Assembly (NCBI RefSeq): GCF_958295425.1
Contig: NC_081134.1
Coordinates: 8,864,054-8,928,053 of the forward strand
Origin: Solea solea
Lineage: Eukaryota; Chordata; Actinopteri; Pleuronectiformes; Soleidae
Direction of reading: 5' to 3'
Length of the DNA: 64,000 nucleotides
A program made the translations under genes and the position numbers. The first letter of the stretch is position 1. Each line of letters begins with the position of its first letter. A model generated the notes under the pieces. It ran no database searches. It was not told the origin of the DNA and worked only from the letters and a program-made list of their open reading frames with translations. Positions 12,601 through 24,204 of the stretch are shown here, piece by piece.

Positions 12601-13861
12601 AGATTGAAGTGACAATTAGCACGACCCTGGCTCTCTTAAACCTGCCATGTCATTTTTTATAAACCTGTGTTTGTTCTATTTCATGAGAAATATCTGACTT
12701 TCCTCTTTCACTCGACCATGCCAATACAAATATGCCAGTGGTCACAGAATATGACAGACATAAAAACAACAAAGCTGTTGTTGTGCTGTCGCACACATAG
12801 AAACACAAAGGCCTCCCTATGAGAGGCTCGGTTGCTTCCTCTATATTTCCATAGAAAGTTTTCCATAGAAATTGTTTATATGCAGGTATACAAATATACC
12901 ACAAACACTCTGTAAACTGCTGAAGGCAGGGTACATCTGATTAGATGTGGATCAGCAGAGCCTTTTTGTTCTTCAGTGAATATTTATCAGTGGATAGAGG
13001 AGGCTGTGACTGACTTTTACTGGAGAATAGTTGTGTATCATGCACTATAAATTAAGCAGTGTGCGCCAGCTCAGGGGATCTATGGTTAACCTGGGGGCAA
13101 AGAGACCTGCAAAGGCAGAATAGGATGCATATACTGTATATGTGCATACACAATTGCATGCACTTACATATAAAACAAACACACTTGGTACCTTGTGAGC
13201 AAGGGCAGGCTGTGAGCTAAAACGATTTGTGTGAACAGAGCATGATGAAATCTCACATCTCATTAATGCACGACCAAACTGTGTTTAACAAACATTTGAA
13301 AACAGCTCGCAGGCAATATTGAAATGAATCAATGAGCTCACATGTCGACAGTATTACAAGATTATGTGCGCACACACACACACACACACTTATGCAGTAT
13401 GAAGCCATCTGACATCCGAATCGCTCCATCTTTGTAATGAATGACAAATATCTGCTTGTACGGCCGCATTACTCAAACTGTTTTGTGATGCGATCATGCC
13501 CTGACGCAGGAACAGCCTCGGATCAATAACTTAATTAGCCATAAAGCATATGCATTGCAGCGATGCATTATATGCCTGGCATCCCTTGGCTAGGATCTTA
13601 CAGGAATTACCATATAAATTAACTATGGCCATTTATTAACCAAGCATGGTGGGGACTTGGCACCACAACGGAGCAAAAAAAATAAAAAATAAAAAATAAA
13701 ATGCAGAAACACACATTAGAAAAGGGAAACATCACGGGAAAAAGATCGAACAGTCAAGTTACAAATTGCATTGACTGCTGGCAGAGCAAAATCATCCGCC
13801 ATGCTGTGACACAACCCATAGAGCAAGTAAGCAACGAGGCTGCTCACGACAACTGAGGAAA

Positions 13862-13912
13862 CCCCCCCCCCCTCCCTCACACACACACCGACACACACAC
13901 ACACACACACAC
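13862..13912. repeat. C-run and (CA)n microsatellite
   Basis: Eleven cytosines followed by two CA blocks. The plus/minus open frames here are low-complexity artefacts. Confidence 0.9.
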
Positions 13913-15446
13913 CAACACTCTTTCTTTCCACTCTTTGTATTCAACTGGACTGCAAGTAATTCAATACACCTCTCCTTGTGCTGGCTCACTCAAATGAAAC
14001 GCAAAGCGAATGAACTGTATTAAGTGGAGCAGCATTTGAACACCAGTTACAGTAGCGTCCGTGTTTGTGTGGGCTGCCCTACACGTTGTGTGTTATATTA
14101 GAACATGTTTGTGAGCCCATGCCGTGTGTCAGAGGTGAGTGTGAAAAGAATTGTCGATTAAAAAAAAAAAATTATAATAATAAATCTTGTTCTGCACGAT
14201 TCCTTGACCAAACCTTGTACACCGGAGACCGAGAGACTGCCACACAATACCGGGCTGATCTCTCCATAGCAACACATGGTAACACAAATCTATTTCAGAG
14301 CAGGAGTTCAGCCTTGCACTTAAACACAGCGCACACAAAAAAAACAAGGAAACAGGGAATGGGAAAACAGCAATCAATTATTAAAAGAGCTTCATGTTCA
14401 TACTTACTGTTTGTTGCCGGCTGCAGCCAAAACTAAGAGGCTCCCACCTACCTCTCTTCCTACAATCACAAGTGTTTGTTACTATCAGAGAGCTGCAGCA
14501 GTGCCACTCCTCTGCCTTTAACAGAGGTTGTGAACTCGGTTCTGCCCCTTGTCTGACATTTAATTGTTCGGTGGGGTGTGTTTATTTTCTAGGTGGCGAC
14601 TGCCCTCCCGGACTCAAACGCAGGAGGCAGTGGAAACATGGACGTCTAATGAGAGAAAAACAAACGCAGGCCCTGTAACAACAGCTGAGAGATGACCGAT
14701 AGAGAAAGTTTAAATCAACATAATGTTCCTCCTGGCATATGCCTGCTTGTAAATCATGACGCTGTAAGCAGATCTGTCTACATCAATTGTTTCGAGCTCC
14801 AGCATTCAGCGTTACCTCAGCGTTATTTCAGAGCCAACAAAAACACACAACTGATAAGATAAACTACTTTTCTAAAGAGGCCTGCCAGACCCATTCCCTC
14901 ACATTTTCCTTCATTTAGACAAGAATAAATGTACCAAAAAAACACCACTGTGACAGGATACACTTAGAATTAATCATTTTAGTCATAAGGAAAACATGAC
15001 AGTGAAAAGCAGAAAACATCATTTACTGTTTAAAGGTTCTAGATGTATAAATTCAATGGACAGCGTGTAGGATCTTTTGGTTTGTTGCTTTGCTGTATTA
15101 AGACATAAAATGACCATGATGTGTCATCAGAGTTTGAGGAAACCGCAGTAAATTCATTTTCATTTGTGTGATGCAAACTGGGTCGAACAATCATCGGCCT
15201 GGACCGTTATTGGGGGCAGATATTAGGCATTTTGCGCTGCTGAGGCTCTGCTGCCGGCCATTTGCTCTCAAGCCACTGCTTCAGCTGACAACAGCTGACA
15301 ACTACGTGGAGTCTCTTACTCTTAATTACAATCTGTTACCAAACGTCCATATAAATGACAAGAGGGAAAAAAGAATAGCTCAGAACTGGGCAGTTCCAGA
15401 ATCCAGGAGTTTACACAAACATTAAGGCACTTAAACTGAGTTTAAA

Positions 15447-15595
15447 TGCAGACAGATACATATATATATGTGTATATATATATGTATATGTATATACATA
15501 TATACATATACATATATATAGAAAGATATATGGGTTCAAAATATCAGTTATCATCCTCAGTAGTATTTATATATACATATAAATACATATGTGTA

Positions 15596-15641
<46 letters not shown>

Positions 15642-15646
15642 GACAG

Positions 15647-15689
<43 letters not shown>

Positions 15690-15739
15690 TATATATAGAA
15701 AGATATATGGGTTCAAAATATCAGTTATCATCCTCAGTA
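15447..15739 (+). repeat. Tandemly duplicated unit with (TA)n cores
   Basis: TGCAGACAGATACATATATA occurs at 15447 and 15638. GAAAGATATATGGGTTCAAA with the following sequence through CCTCAGTA occurs at 15521 and 15698. Two copies offset by about 177-191 bases differ mainly in the length of the TA/CA core. Confidence 0.85.
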
Positions 15740-16029
15740 ATAAATAATATTGATATCAACGTTGGGCCGTGACAGACATGCCAGTGTGAATACTTTGCTC
15801 TCAGGTGGGGAAGCTAATTGGGGAACTTCAGCCAAGTTTAGCCGAGCACTCTCGGTCTATTTTTGTCACCTCGTCATCTCCTCTCATAATGTGGTAATTC
15901 TATTTTAAATGCTAAAGATTTGACATAATATATCACGTGTAAAGATTGTAGATTGGTTGTTTTTTTGCCTTAATTTGTGGGTTGATATTTGTGTGGCAAA
16001 GAAATCATTCAAACTCTACTTTGCAAAGC

Positions 16030-16033
<4 letters not shown>

Positions 16034-16094
<61 letters not shown>
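16034..16094. repeat. (CA)n microsatellite, about 30 units
   Basis: The longest uninterrupted CA tract in the window. Confidence 0.97.
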
Positions 16095-16095
<1 letters not shown>

Positions 16096-16328
16096 TCATG
16101 CTAAATCCTGCAGTCATCGTCGAAGAGACACTAAGTTGGTTGCAAGTGCCACTGTAATGTATGCTGTGTTGACCTTTCCTGGATCATATGGGGTGATTAT
16201 ATGCGCGTTGGGCTGCAGTTTGGCAGGGGCTGCACGAAAAGGCTTTACTGTAATAGCTATTCTCCCCTTTCAAGCAATCCATTCTACAATGACACATTCA
16301 ACCTTATGTTCTCCAGAAAGGTGGGCCG

Positions 16329-16368
16329 ACACACACACACACACACACACACACAGAGAGAGAGAGAC
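16329..16368. repeat. Compound (CA)n(GA)n microsatellite
   Basis: A CA run passes directly into a GA run. Confidence 0.93.
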
Positions 16369-17856
16369 AAATACACAGACAATATTGATTAGTTAAGTCA
16401 TTTTTGAAGCAAAATAATTGAATATGATAAATCGAATATTCTCAATTTCCAGCTTCTTGCAGTAAATGTAAGCATTTGTTGTTTTGGTCTGTTCTTTTAG
16501 GGGAGTGTAGACATTTAACTGGAAAAAATAATAATTAATAATAATATGAATCAAAAACCAAGTGTTTGATTTTCATTAATCATCATGTATCTTGGGGAAA
16601 TGTTAAAACTTCTCAAATATCAGGAGTTTTACACTTCTTTTTTAATAGTAAACATGTTTTTTTATGGATGGACGATTAAAGTCATCTGTCTGAAAATGTC
16701 ATCGAGACTTTAGTGTTTACAAATGTATAGAAAGTTGAAAATAAAAAGATCAAATACATGGGGAAGAAAGTCAAAATGTCTCTCTTCCAAAAGTGGTGGG
16801 GAATTCTTTACCAAAAGACTAAATCAATAATGAATGAGTTGTCAAGTGAAGCACTAAAATATCGGTCCATTTTGTCAACAACAGCAAGTGAAGCGTGAAG
16901 AACTCATCAAGCTTGGACTAATACAATTAATCACAATTATTTCAAATGTGTGTGAAGGCTTGAATGTGAAAAAAGAAAGTGCACTTCACTATCAGTGGGA
17001 CTTTTTATCCGTTTTATTCCCCGTCAGAGTTCAGAAAAGAGCCCTCTCCATTTCAGCCATGGTCGCCATCAAATCTGACAAAATTATAATCTGTTGGTTT
17101 TTTTGCTAAACATGACGTGTGTGTGTGTGTGTATCCTCTTTAAAAATCAGCCATGTTAAACAAGCGCAAACCCACCAGTGTTTATGTACAACAGTGTCCC
17201 TGCAGGGGATATCACCATAGCAGTTAAGTGGCAGACATTAGAGTACTTACACAGCCTATGACAATAGAAGCAGTGATGCACCTTTCAAAGCACAATGTTG
17301 TTAAGGCTGGAAACAATATCGTACTACCTGCCATCAGTTCAGTGGGCTAGCTATTCAGTTTCAGGGAGCATTGTGAGATACTGTAATCGTATACATTTTA
17401 TCGGGCTTGTTCTGTCACAAGTGTTTTGTTTAAAGGGGTCGGAGTCGCCTCATTAAGGGCGAGTCAATAAGATGTAACCGCGATCCCACAAATATCCGTG
17501 AACGATAAGCGTGTCGCGCTGTATCAAAATACTTGGCATGGTTTGATACTTGGGAAAGGGTCTATCATGGGAGCACCTCTAAGATCATTTCCCCCTTTCA
17601 TGACTGAAATGGGATTATGTCATACTTGTGTAATAAGTCGATGTATGAAGTTGCACTGTAAACAGCTGCACATTCACATCTTAGATGGTTTTCCAGGCTT
17701 TCATTTCACTTTAGCCTTCAAAGCAGCAGCTTGGTAAAGATCCCAGCTGCTTTAAACAGTATTGAGTATTCTCCTGGACATTTGGCAGTCTTTATAACTA
17801 GGTTTGACACGACAATCGGGTTAGAGTGTGTTTGTATTTGTCACCTCTTTAGGACT

Positions 17857-17990
17857 GTGACGCACTGACCTTGACAGGACCAGTAGTCCTGGAGACCAAA
17901 ACCTGGTCCCATTTCTGAGGAAATGGTTTAGTGGTCAGATTTGGACTGTGGTTAAGGTTAGGGTAAGGCATCAGCTATGGCTCATATGCA
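17857..17990 (+). repeat. Dispersed GGTTAGGG-containing repeat, copy 1
   Basis: Contains AGTAGTCCTGGAGACCAAAA, TGAGGAAATGGTTTAGTGG and GTGGTTAAGGTTAGGGTAAG. Related sequence appears at 20818-20935 (inverted), 42890-42945 and 43845-43985. It is an interspersed repeat with telomere-like words, not a telomere. Confidence 0.6.
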
Positions 17991-18394
17991 GGAATTACGA
18001 CCCATAGGTAAAAAAAATGTACCTACCCCCCCAGTGGTAGTATAATTAACAGCAATCTGGTATCTCGGGTGTGTTGTCATCAAGTAGCGTCGATGAGGTT
18101 TCCACTGGCAGTTGCTTAGTGGTTAAAGCATTGTCTTTTGGTTTGGTCGACATACGTTATTGTCTGTAATTGACTGTAATTTATTAAAAACATACCTATG
18201 GGTGGTTCAGGGGTTGATCAAAACGACCCACAGTAAGGACGACTTGTTGGGTTATGGTTAAGCTGTCCAAACAAATGTAAGTTCATGCATATCCTAAGAA
18301 AAACAGCTGTGCTGACCTATATACAGTTTCAAGCATGGTCGAACTTCATTGTGAGTCCACTGTTTCACAGTGTTGAGAAATGTTCAACTTTCCA

Positions 18395-18620
18395 AGTGTC
18401 AGCATGAGCATCAGCCAATCAAAACAGCTCAAACACTACACGGCTGAAACAGAGGTCTTGGATAAGGTAATTCTCCCCGTTACAGATGGGTGTTTTTGCA
18501 CCCAATAATGGATATTACATCACCATCATCGTGGCAATGTTAGCAACTCTTGCTTCGTAGTCGGCCATGAAAACTCTGCCAATAGCCACCGAGCACCAGG
18601 CTCGCCCACCATCAAGCTAT
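18395..18620 (+). repeat. Dispersed repeat family B, copy 1
   Basis: Shares an ordered set of words with 38395-38625: CAGCCAATCAAA, GCTCAAACA, TTGCACCCAA/GTGCACCCAA, ATCACC, AATGTTAGCAA and TCGGCCATG/TCAGCCATG. The two copies are diverged and non-coding. Confidence 0.55.
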
Positions 18621-19047
18621 GTGTGAATCCAGTGTAATTTCCTTCTGAAACCCTTTATTTTTGTTTTGCTCTCTCCTCAGAGCTCCAACCTCAAAATACA
18701 AGAAAAACACACTGCCGAGAGAACAGAGGCAAGTGAGGACGCTACACTGATACTGACTACATGTCTGAATCACCTGTTAAAAAAAACAAAAAACACTAAA
18801 TATTATCATCCAGTCAGTGAGTAACAGGTACATCATCAAATCTGTTCTTAATAAAACAATTGGTTTAGTATTAACAGATCATTGCATGGGCTACAGACAC
18901 CGGCTTTTAAAAATGTGTGTTTTCGCAAAAAATACAGACTATAGCTTGAACTTGATGCCACTGATTCAAAGACACTGAAAGCCTGAAAGGAAGCCTATCC
19001 TATGATATTACTGGTAGTTATTTGGAAAACTGTGGGGCAGACTCTAA

Positions 19048-19290
19048 ATTAGAGGTTGACCTATTAATTGGTATAGTCAATTAATCGAGACTGCATTGGC
19101 CGATTAATTCCTTAGTTATGCAAGTTTAAACAAGAAACTTGGTAATTTAAAGCTAAGCAATTGTATAAATAGTCTGTTTACTAAACTGTTCTATTTCATC
19201 AGCTAAATACATTGGCCAAAAAAGGCATCATACATCAGGTTTCAGTTCCCCTGATTCTAAAAACCAGTATCAGCATCGACTAAGGCTGGA
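19048..19290. mobile_element. Decayed MITE-like repeat
   Basis: AGAGGTTGACCTATTAATTGG near the left and CAGTATCAGCATCGAC near the right resemble the ends of a common fish miniature element with a TTAATCG-rich interior. Boundaries are uncertain. Confidence 0.35.
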
Positions 19291-20342
19291 TTATTAGTAT
19301 TATTATTATTATCATTATTGTGATAAATGTCAGACAAATCAAGTTTTGCTTATGCTCCTGAGTTGAATAAAACCAGTTTACTGTGCTTTTAAACTTCTTC
19401 ATGGACAGACAATGATAATTTATCAAACAGAGAAACATTTCATACATCTGATGTAAAACATCCATGGCAATTGAGAATTCTGAAGAAAAAGTAATAAAAG
19501 TAATATTCAAAAATATATTGATATATATGGAACCTTTGTCATAGTAAAATTAAAGAAAATTAATATTAATATTGTTGCATTGAATTATTAACCAACCAGT
19601 TGTGCTAATAGTTTGGCTCATTGTTGTTAATCTGTATCTTGGTCGTGAACACTGCTTCCTGCCTTCAGCTTTATTTGCAACTCTCAAGTGACAGGTGCAT
19701 AGATGAAGGATTGATGGTTGAATGTTCTTTATCTCCCCCTTACCAAAAATGTTTTTTAATTATTTTCAATTGAAAATGAATGGCGGCTACTTTAAAATAA
19801 AAGTTAGGCTGTTCTTCAATAATTCTTAGTCATGGCACTGTTCTGCTGATGCTCTCAAACTGAGTCAAGTTCAGAACAGTCATGTCAAGGTGGTTTGATG
19901 TGTCACCTCCTTGCTACTGGTCCCTGCTCAGCCCCTGAAAACAGCCGCAGCATTTTAAAAAGGAGTCTGGTTCTTATTTAGATGCTGCACGCTCATCAAT
20001 GCCTCCTGTGTCTTTCTCTCTTGTCCTGCCGTATGAGGAAAAAACGTCACCTCCAGTAAATGCAGTGGGAGAAAAAAGAAAAATGATCAAAACAACTTTC
20101 ACAGCCAAAGTGAGTGTTTTTGCAATGATTAGCCATGATTCGGATTATTAATAGTCCTTGGTTGGAAAAAATAGTTTCCTGTGTCAGGTGTGATCAGCCG
20201 TCTTCAACTACAATGCATTTTAACAGCTGGAATGTTCTGTTCCAAAACTCAGCTCACTCATTTTCCATAAATGTACATAAAATCCTGAAGTGTTCATACT
20301 CAACTTTCCCAGGTCACATATTTTTGATTTTAACACGCACAC

Positions 20343-20442
20343 ACTGACAGGTTTGTGCAACTATTCTTAGGACACTGCATCAACTTTGACAGCCTAAACA
20401 AAACATGATCCCTGAACATAACCATAACCAGGTAATGCCGAA
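20343..20442 (+). repeat. Dispersed fish repeat fragment (ACAGGTTTGTGCAACTATTC type)
   Basis: Reads CAGGTTTGTGCAACTATTCT through CATAACCATAACCAGGTAAT. A similar CA-flanked start is present at about 43405. It probably belongs to the same composite repeat as 20818-20935. Confidence 0.5.
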
Positions 20443-20817
20443 CCCAGGGCTCTGGGTTAGTCAGGGCTCTAGAACCGCATGTGGTTCTTCAAAGCCTCTG
20501 CAGTGGTTCCCTGTAACTAGAATATGCGTCACATCCTATGTCTATGTCAAACTTGTGTTCAATATGTGGAGAGACATTCGCAGCACTTAATATGTACGTC
20601 TTCATGTACAAATGTCTTCATTTAATAGTCCTGTCCATCTTTGGATCCACAAATCATTGTTCAATATTTATTTCAAAGAGATAAAAACAGTGAATGAAAT
20701 GTCATCATTTTCTTTTTCTACTTTTTAGATTTCATAAATGCAACAAATTGTTTCTAAAAAAAATATAGTATATCTATATATACAACCTTTGATTCATTCA
20801 TTTTATGAATCAAATAG

Positions 20818-20940
20818 GTTGTGCGTATCCTTAACACAACCAAAACTCAAATTGTGGCCCTAAACTTAACCTATTCCTTCACAAATAAGGTTCTGACTCA
20901 TCAGAACCAGGTTCTGGTCTCCATGAGGACTACTGCAAAT
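20818..20940 (-). repeat. Dispersed GGTTAGGG-type repeat, inverted copy
   Basis: CTGGTCTCCATGAGGACTAC is the reverse complement of the GTAGTCC-GGAGACCA segment of the copy at 17857, and the upstream part carries the matching AACTTAACC words. Confidence 0.5.
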
Positions 20941-21820
20941 ACAAGCGCACACACACACTTGCTAACTTATGTTTTCATTTTCTGCAGGGATTTTACAACC
21001 TACTTTACAACCTTTGCTTGACATTATGTCCTGGAGAGTTGTCAGCTAGAATCTTCCATCCAATCAGATAGCTCATCCTCTTCATTTTCTTGTTGCCATG
21101 TGTCTGCTCAGCTGTTCAAAAAAGGCCCTTTGTTGCTTTATTGCCACAGAGCTTTACTGCCTTCACCTGTATGTATCGTATATGAATACAGAGAGAACCC
21201 CACAGCAAACAGAGAGCACATACAACCGCAGAAAGTGACTTTGGAAGTGTATATGGGCAGCAGCACATTGTCAGGTGAGCCACAGGTCTAATGATATAAC
21301 CATTGTGTCTCAGAAGCCACGGTATCAAACCTGGCTCAGTGTCCGTTCACGGGAAACAACGTGCGCTTTGTTTCTAATTCTGCTGCCAGGAGACGTCATT
21401 TGAATATTTGCAGTGGGCCACCCAAAACAACACTGCAACATGGAACAGGTGTTTGTGTGCGCGCGTGCTTCCGCGTCCGCGTTTCAGAGCGCGCGCGCTC
21501 TAGTGACCAAATGAAACAAATGGCAGGTTAGGGTGAGAAATGCTGCAGGGTTACATTTATGTTGCTTCTCTTTGAGAGAAATCTGCCTGACACTGAATGA
21601 AAAGCCTTCACATACACGCTACACACAAAACATACTACGCGCGCTTACGACACACACACACACACTCACACACATACATGCATAGGCCAATTCTCCATCA
21701 AAACCATATGACAGGCGTGGTCATTGAGTGAAAAACGTTGAGGCCACTTAGTTTTTTTTGTAACCGGGGGCTAATTATCGGCGACATCGCATGAGAAACA
21801 TGACAAATGTAGCGCTTTAC

Positions 21821-22439
21821 CTTATGGAGGTCGATGCGTATCCTCTCCTCGCCTTTATGCGGGCTCTCTGGCCACAGGTGATAGCTGGAGCCGTAGTTGG
21901 GGCTGTCTTTGCTGCTGTTGCTTCCAGTCGCAGAAGAGTTCCCCGCGTATGCCTGTTGTCTTGCCGGGGGGGTTACGCGGGAGTCGCGGCTGTGTGGCTG
22001 TGCCTGCAGATCGCCATGCACGGCGAGCCTCCCAGACTTATTGCGGTCTTGTTCACAGTGCTGCGGACGCTGGGGACTGAGCCCCAGTGCGCCTTGCTGC
22101 TGCTGCTGCTGCTGTCGCTGCTGCTGCTGCCGCTGCTGATGCTGCTGCTGCTCCTGCTGTTGCTGTTGCAGCAGTGGAGCCTGGTGAGTCCTACATAGCT
22201 CTCCTGAGCCGCTGGCGCAGTAGTTGATAGGCAAGCTGCTCCCCACCAGCAGCTGTTGCTGCGCTCGTAATTGTGGGATCTGATGCTGCTGCAGGTCCTG
22301 AGTCTGGGAATCGAATGCTCTCCTGTTCTCCTCGTTTGACTCACATGCATTTAAAGAGCGCCCTTTCTGTGAGTTTGTACGGATTCCTTCAGGGGAGGGG
22401 TCCCTCTGTTGGAGTCTTAAATGACTGTGCTGTTGTTGC

Positions 22440-22480
<41 letters not shown>

Positions 22481-23164
22481 TTGCTGTTGCTGCAACAACT
22501 GCCTGTGGTCTCGGTGCCCCCCTGCTCCTCCTCCTCCCCTGCAGCGTTCCACGATGCTTGCCTGTTGGTAGTAATTATTGGCACTCCTTTGGAGTCGATC
22601 CCCCCTTTTCGATTCCTGGCAAAACAGCAGAGAGGAGGAGGAGGAGGTTGGTGGTGGTGGTGGTGGTGGTATAGTCGGCGGAAAAGGTGGGGAGGGCTGC
22701 GGTGGGAGAAGATCGACAGGATGGTGTTGATTCTGAGTAAAGCTCGCCTCCTGCTCCGAAAAACTGCAGTGGCAGCTTGGAAAAATAGGCTGCTTCTCTG
22801 ACTGCGACTGCGGCTGCTGCTGCTGAGAGCCGACCGGGGCCCAGGGATCCTGCTGCAGGCGTGCCGGCAGCCCGGTGTTGGGTTGAGTGTGTCGGTGTGA
22901 AGGTCGCTGGGCGGTGTCGTAGCTTTCCAGAGGCTGAGGGTCGCCGCTGTGAGCAGGTCTGCGAGTGGGCTGGCTCAGACAGGGAAGCTCCTGGAGGCTC
23001 TGGCGGTGCGCGGCAGTGGTGGATGTGCGGTCTCGGTGGTGAGAGGAGGGCGGGGGTGGCAGGCTGAAAACGGGAGCGTCTGGGTCTCGGCTCGGTTTGG
23101 CGCTTCCTGGCTTTTGGTCGGGAATGTGGTGCTGATGGACAGCTCCCGCGTACCGATGCCGCAT
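21821..23164 (-). CDS. kcnn1: SK channel kcnn1, long Gln/Pro-rich N-terminal coding exon
   Basis: First recognisable coding exon of the same SK channel gene. It ends in GEERIRIDLHK|GTAAAG, a good donor, and joins in phase 0 to the exon at 1029. From the first ATG in frame (23164, MRHRYAGAVHQHH) it encodes 448 residues, so the channel would carry about 476 residues before the conserved MNTCKYNGG block. The segment is predicted to be cytosolic and disordered. It has a Pro/Ser stretch near residues 155-175, Gly-rich residues, a run of 21 glutamines (residues 225-245; 16 CAG and 5 CAA) and a second Gln-rich region near residues 330-357. Long Gln-rich N-termini are known in KCNN3 and in long KCNN2 forms; human KCNN1 lacks one. 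The frame stays open upstream to a stop at 23387 with no further ATG, so an upstream exon could supply the real start. Antisense leucine-rich frames here are shadows. Confidence 0.82.
22096..22178 (-). repeat. kcnn1: Second glutamine-rich coding tract
   Basis: A degenerate CAG-rich run in the kcnn1 frame encodes mostly glutamine, broken by Glu, His and Arg. It is more interrupted than the first tract, as expected for an older or more constrained repeat. Confidence 0.8.
22430..22492 (-). repeat. kcnn1: Coding CAG/CAA (polyglutamine) repeat
   Basis: Twenty-one consecutive glutamine codons in the kcnn1 frame. CAG runs are interrupted by CAA at 22487-22489, 22481-22483, 22457-22459 and 22433-22438. 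The tract is preceded by Gln-Leu-Leu and followed by His-Ser-His. Confidence 0.9.
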
Positions 23165-24204
23165 CCCCCTGATCGCCGCGTCTCGCTGTGGTTGCTCCTT
23201 TGCCGTGCAGAGCTCCGACACCCGTTCATTGCGATCAGTCCCAGCAGAATAGGACCGACTTGTATCATTGGAAGGTTTGACCAGGACCTGCCTTAAAACG
23301 TCACTGTACAACCAAACACCCGCCTTCGACTGAACATCGCTCCATTGCCTGCTCTGCGCACAGGTTGCAGCGGATCGATCAATGTGTTATGTTATTACAA
23401 CGGATCGAGTTGTGGAAAGGTGTTTGAATCCAGCTCACATGGTCGATCATCTTAATCCACTGTGGAGTGACTGGATCGACTTTGTCAGTGTTGCCATAAC
23501 CACGCAACATAGTCCTAAAAAAAATCACTTTTACTGCTACGTCACCCAAACACATGCACAGGCCCGTCTAACATGTTTTCATATAAACCTATAGTTTATG
23601 ATCAACTCTGACTGATTATGCTGGCAACAATAACAAATCATGAAAGCAACAACAATCACGCTCATTCTCCACGACACATTCTCACTTGTTGGGCCACAGA
23701 ACACCATAAAATGAAGCGGGCTGTAACGATTACCTCATGCCACGCAGACTGTGCGTCTCGCAGTCATGGTATTTAATAATTTATCAGAATATGCCTGGTT
23801 TTGTATTACCAGGCAGAAATATTCAGAATGGGTGCTGCATATATACAGAGCCTGCAGTCGGCTCGCGTTGTGTGTGTGTGCGCTGGTGTTGCATGCTCAC
23901 AGTGTAGCATGTTTATACTTCACTGGCACAGCAGTCGAAGCGGCATGGAGAGAAAGAGAGGGGCGCAGACGGCGCTGTCCATGGTTCTGAAGACACATTC
24001 AAAAACAAAAGCTTCTGTTGCGCTGTCAAGTACCACAGTTAACAGAAGATGGACAACTGTCCAAATGTCGGGTTGAAATGTGTCACACATTGATGGTTGT
24101 GACGTTTGGTTGTTTTTTTTAAAGTCTGTTTTTAAAAAAAATAAAGATCAAACACTGCACACTGACAAAATACATTGCTGACTACTCATCTGATATCGAG
24201 ATTA

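Larger units (their letters stand above)
1030..21820 (-). other. kcnn1: Large kcnn1 intron
   Basis: The 20.8-kb intron between the two coding exons is bounded by GTAAAG (donor) and TTCACAG (acceptor) on the minus strand. No coding exon can be supported inside it. It holds an hAT-like relic, a Tc1-like relic, several dispersed fish repeats, many CA/GT/TA microsatellites and a strong G-run. A few stretches rich in homeodomain-like motifs (about 7.99-8.15 and 13.44-13.66 kb) could be conserved regulatory DNA. Stretches not listed separately show nothing recognisable. Confidence 0.75.
21440..23390. promoter_or_regulatory. GC- and CpG-rich region over the kcnn1 5' exon
   Basis: Unlike the AT-rich surroundings, this stretch is rich in G, C and CpG. 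It covers the whole first coding exon of kcnn1 and about 350 bases of the intron, including alternating CG tracts near 21457-21500. It is a plausible CpG island marking the promoter, but the transcription start site is not evident and no TATA box is obvious. Part of the GC content comes from CAG/CTG codons rather than from CpG. Confidence 0.45.

Noticed and set aside
15446..15772. 108-residue Tyr/Ile-rich plus frame
   Set aside because: Pure translation of TA/CA microsatellite DNA.
17940..17970. Telomeric TTAGGG array
   Set aside because: Only isolated GGTTAGGG words inside a dispersed repeat, not a tandem array.
21791..23296. Plus-strand frames rich in leucine, alanine and glycine across the kcnn1 exon
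   Set aside because: They are antisense readings of CAG and CCG codons, with no family motif; the minus frame has a splice-consistent continuation.
23165..23311. Methionine start at 23311 for the 537-residue kcnn1 frame
   Set aside because: The codon there is TTG, not ATG. The first in-frame ATG is at 23164.
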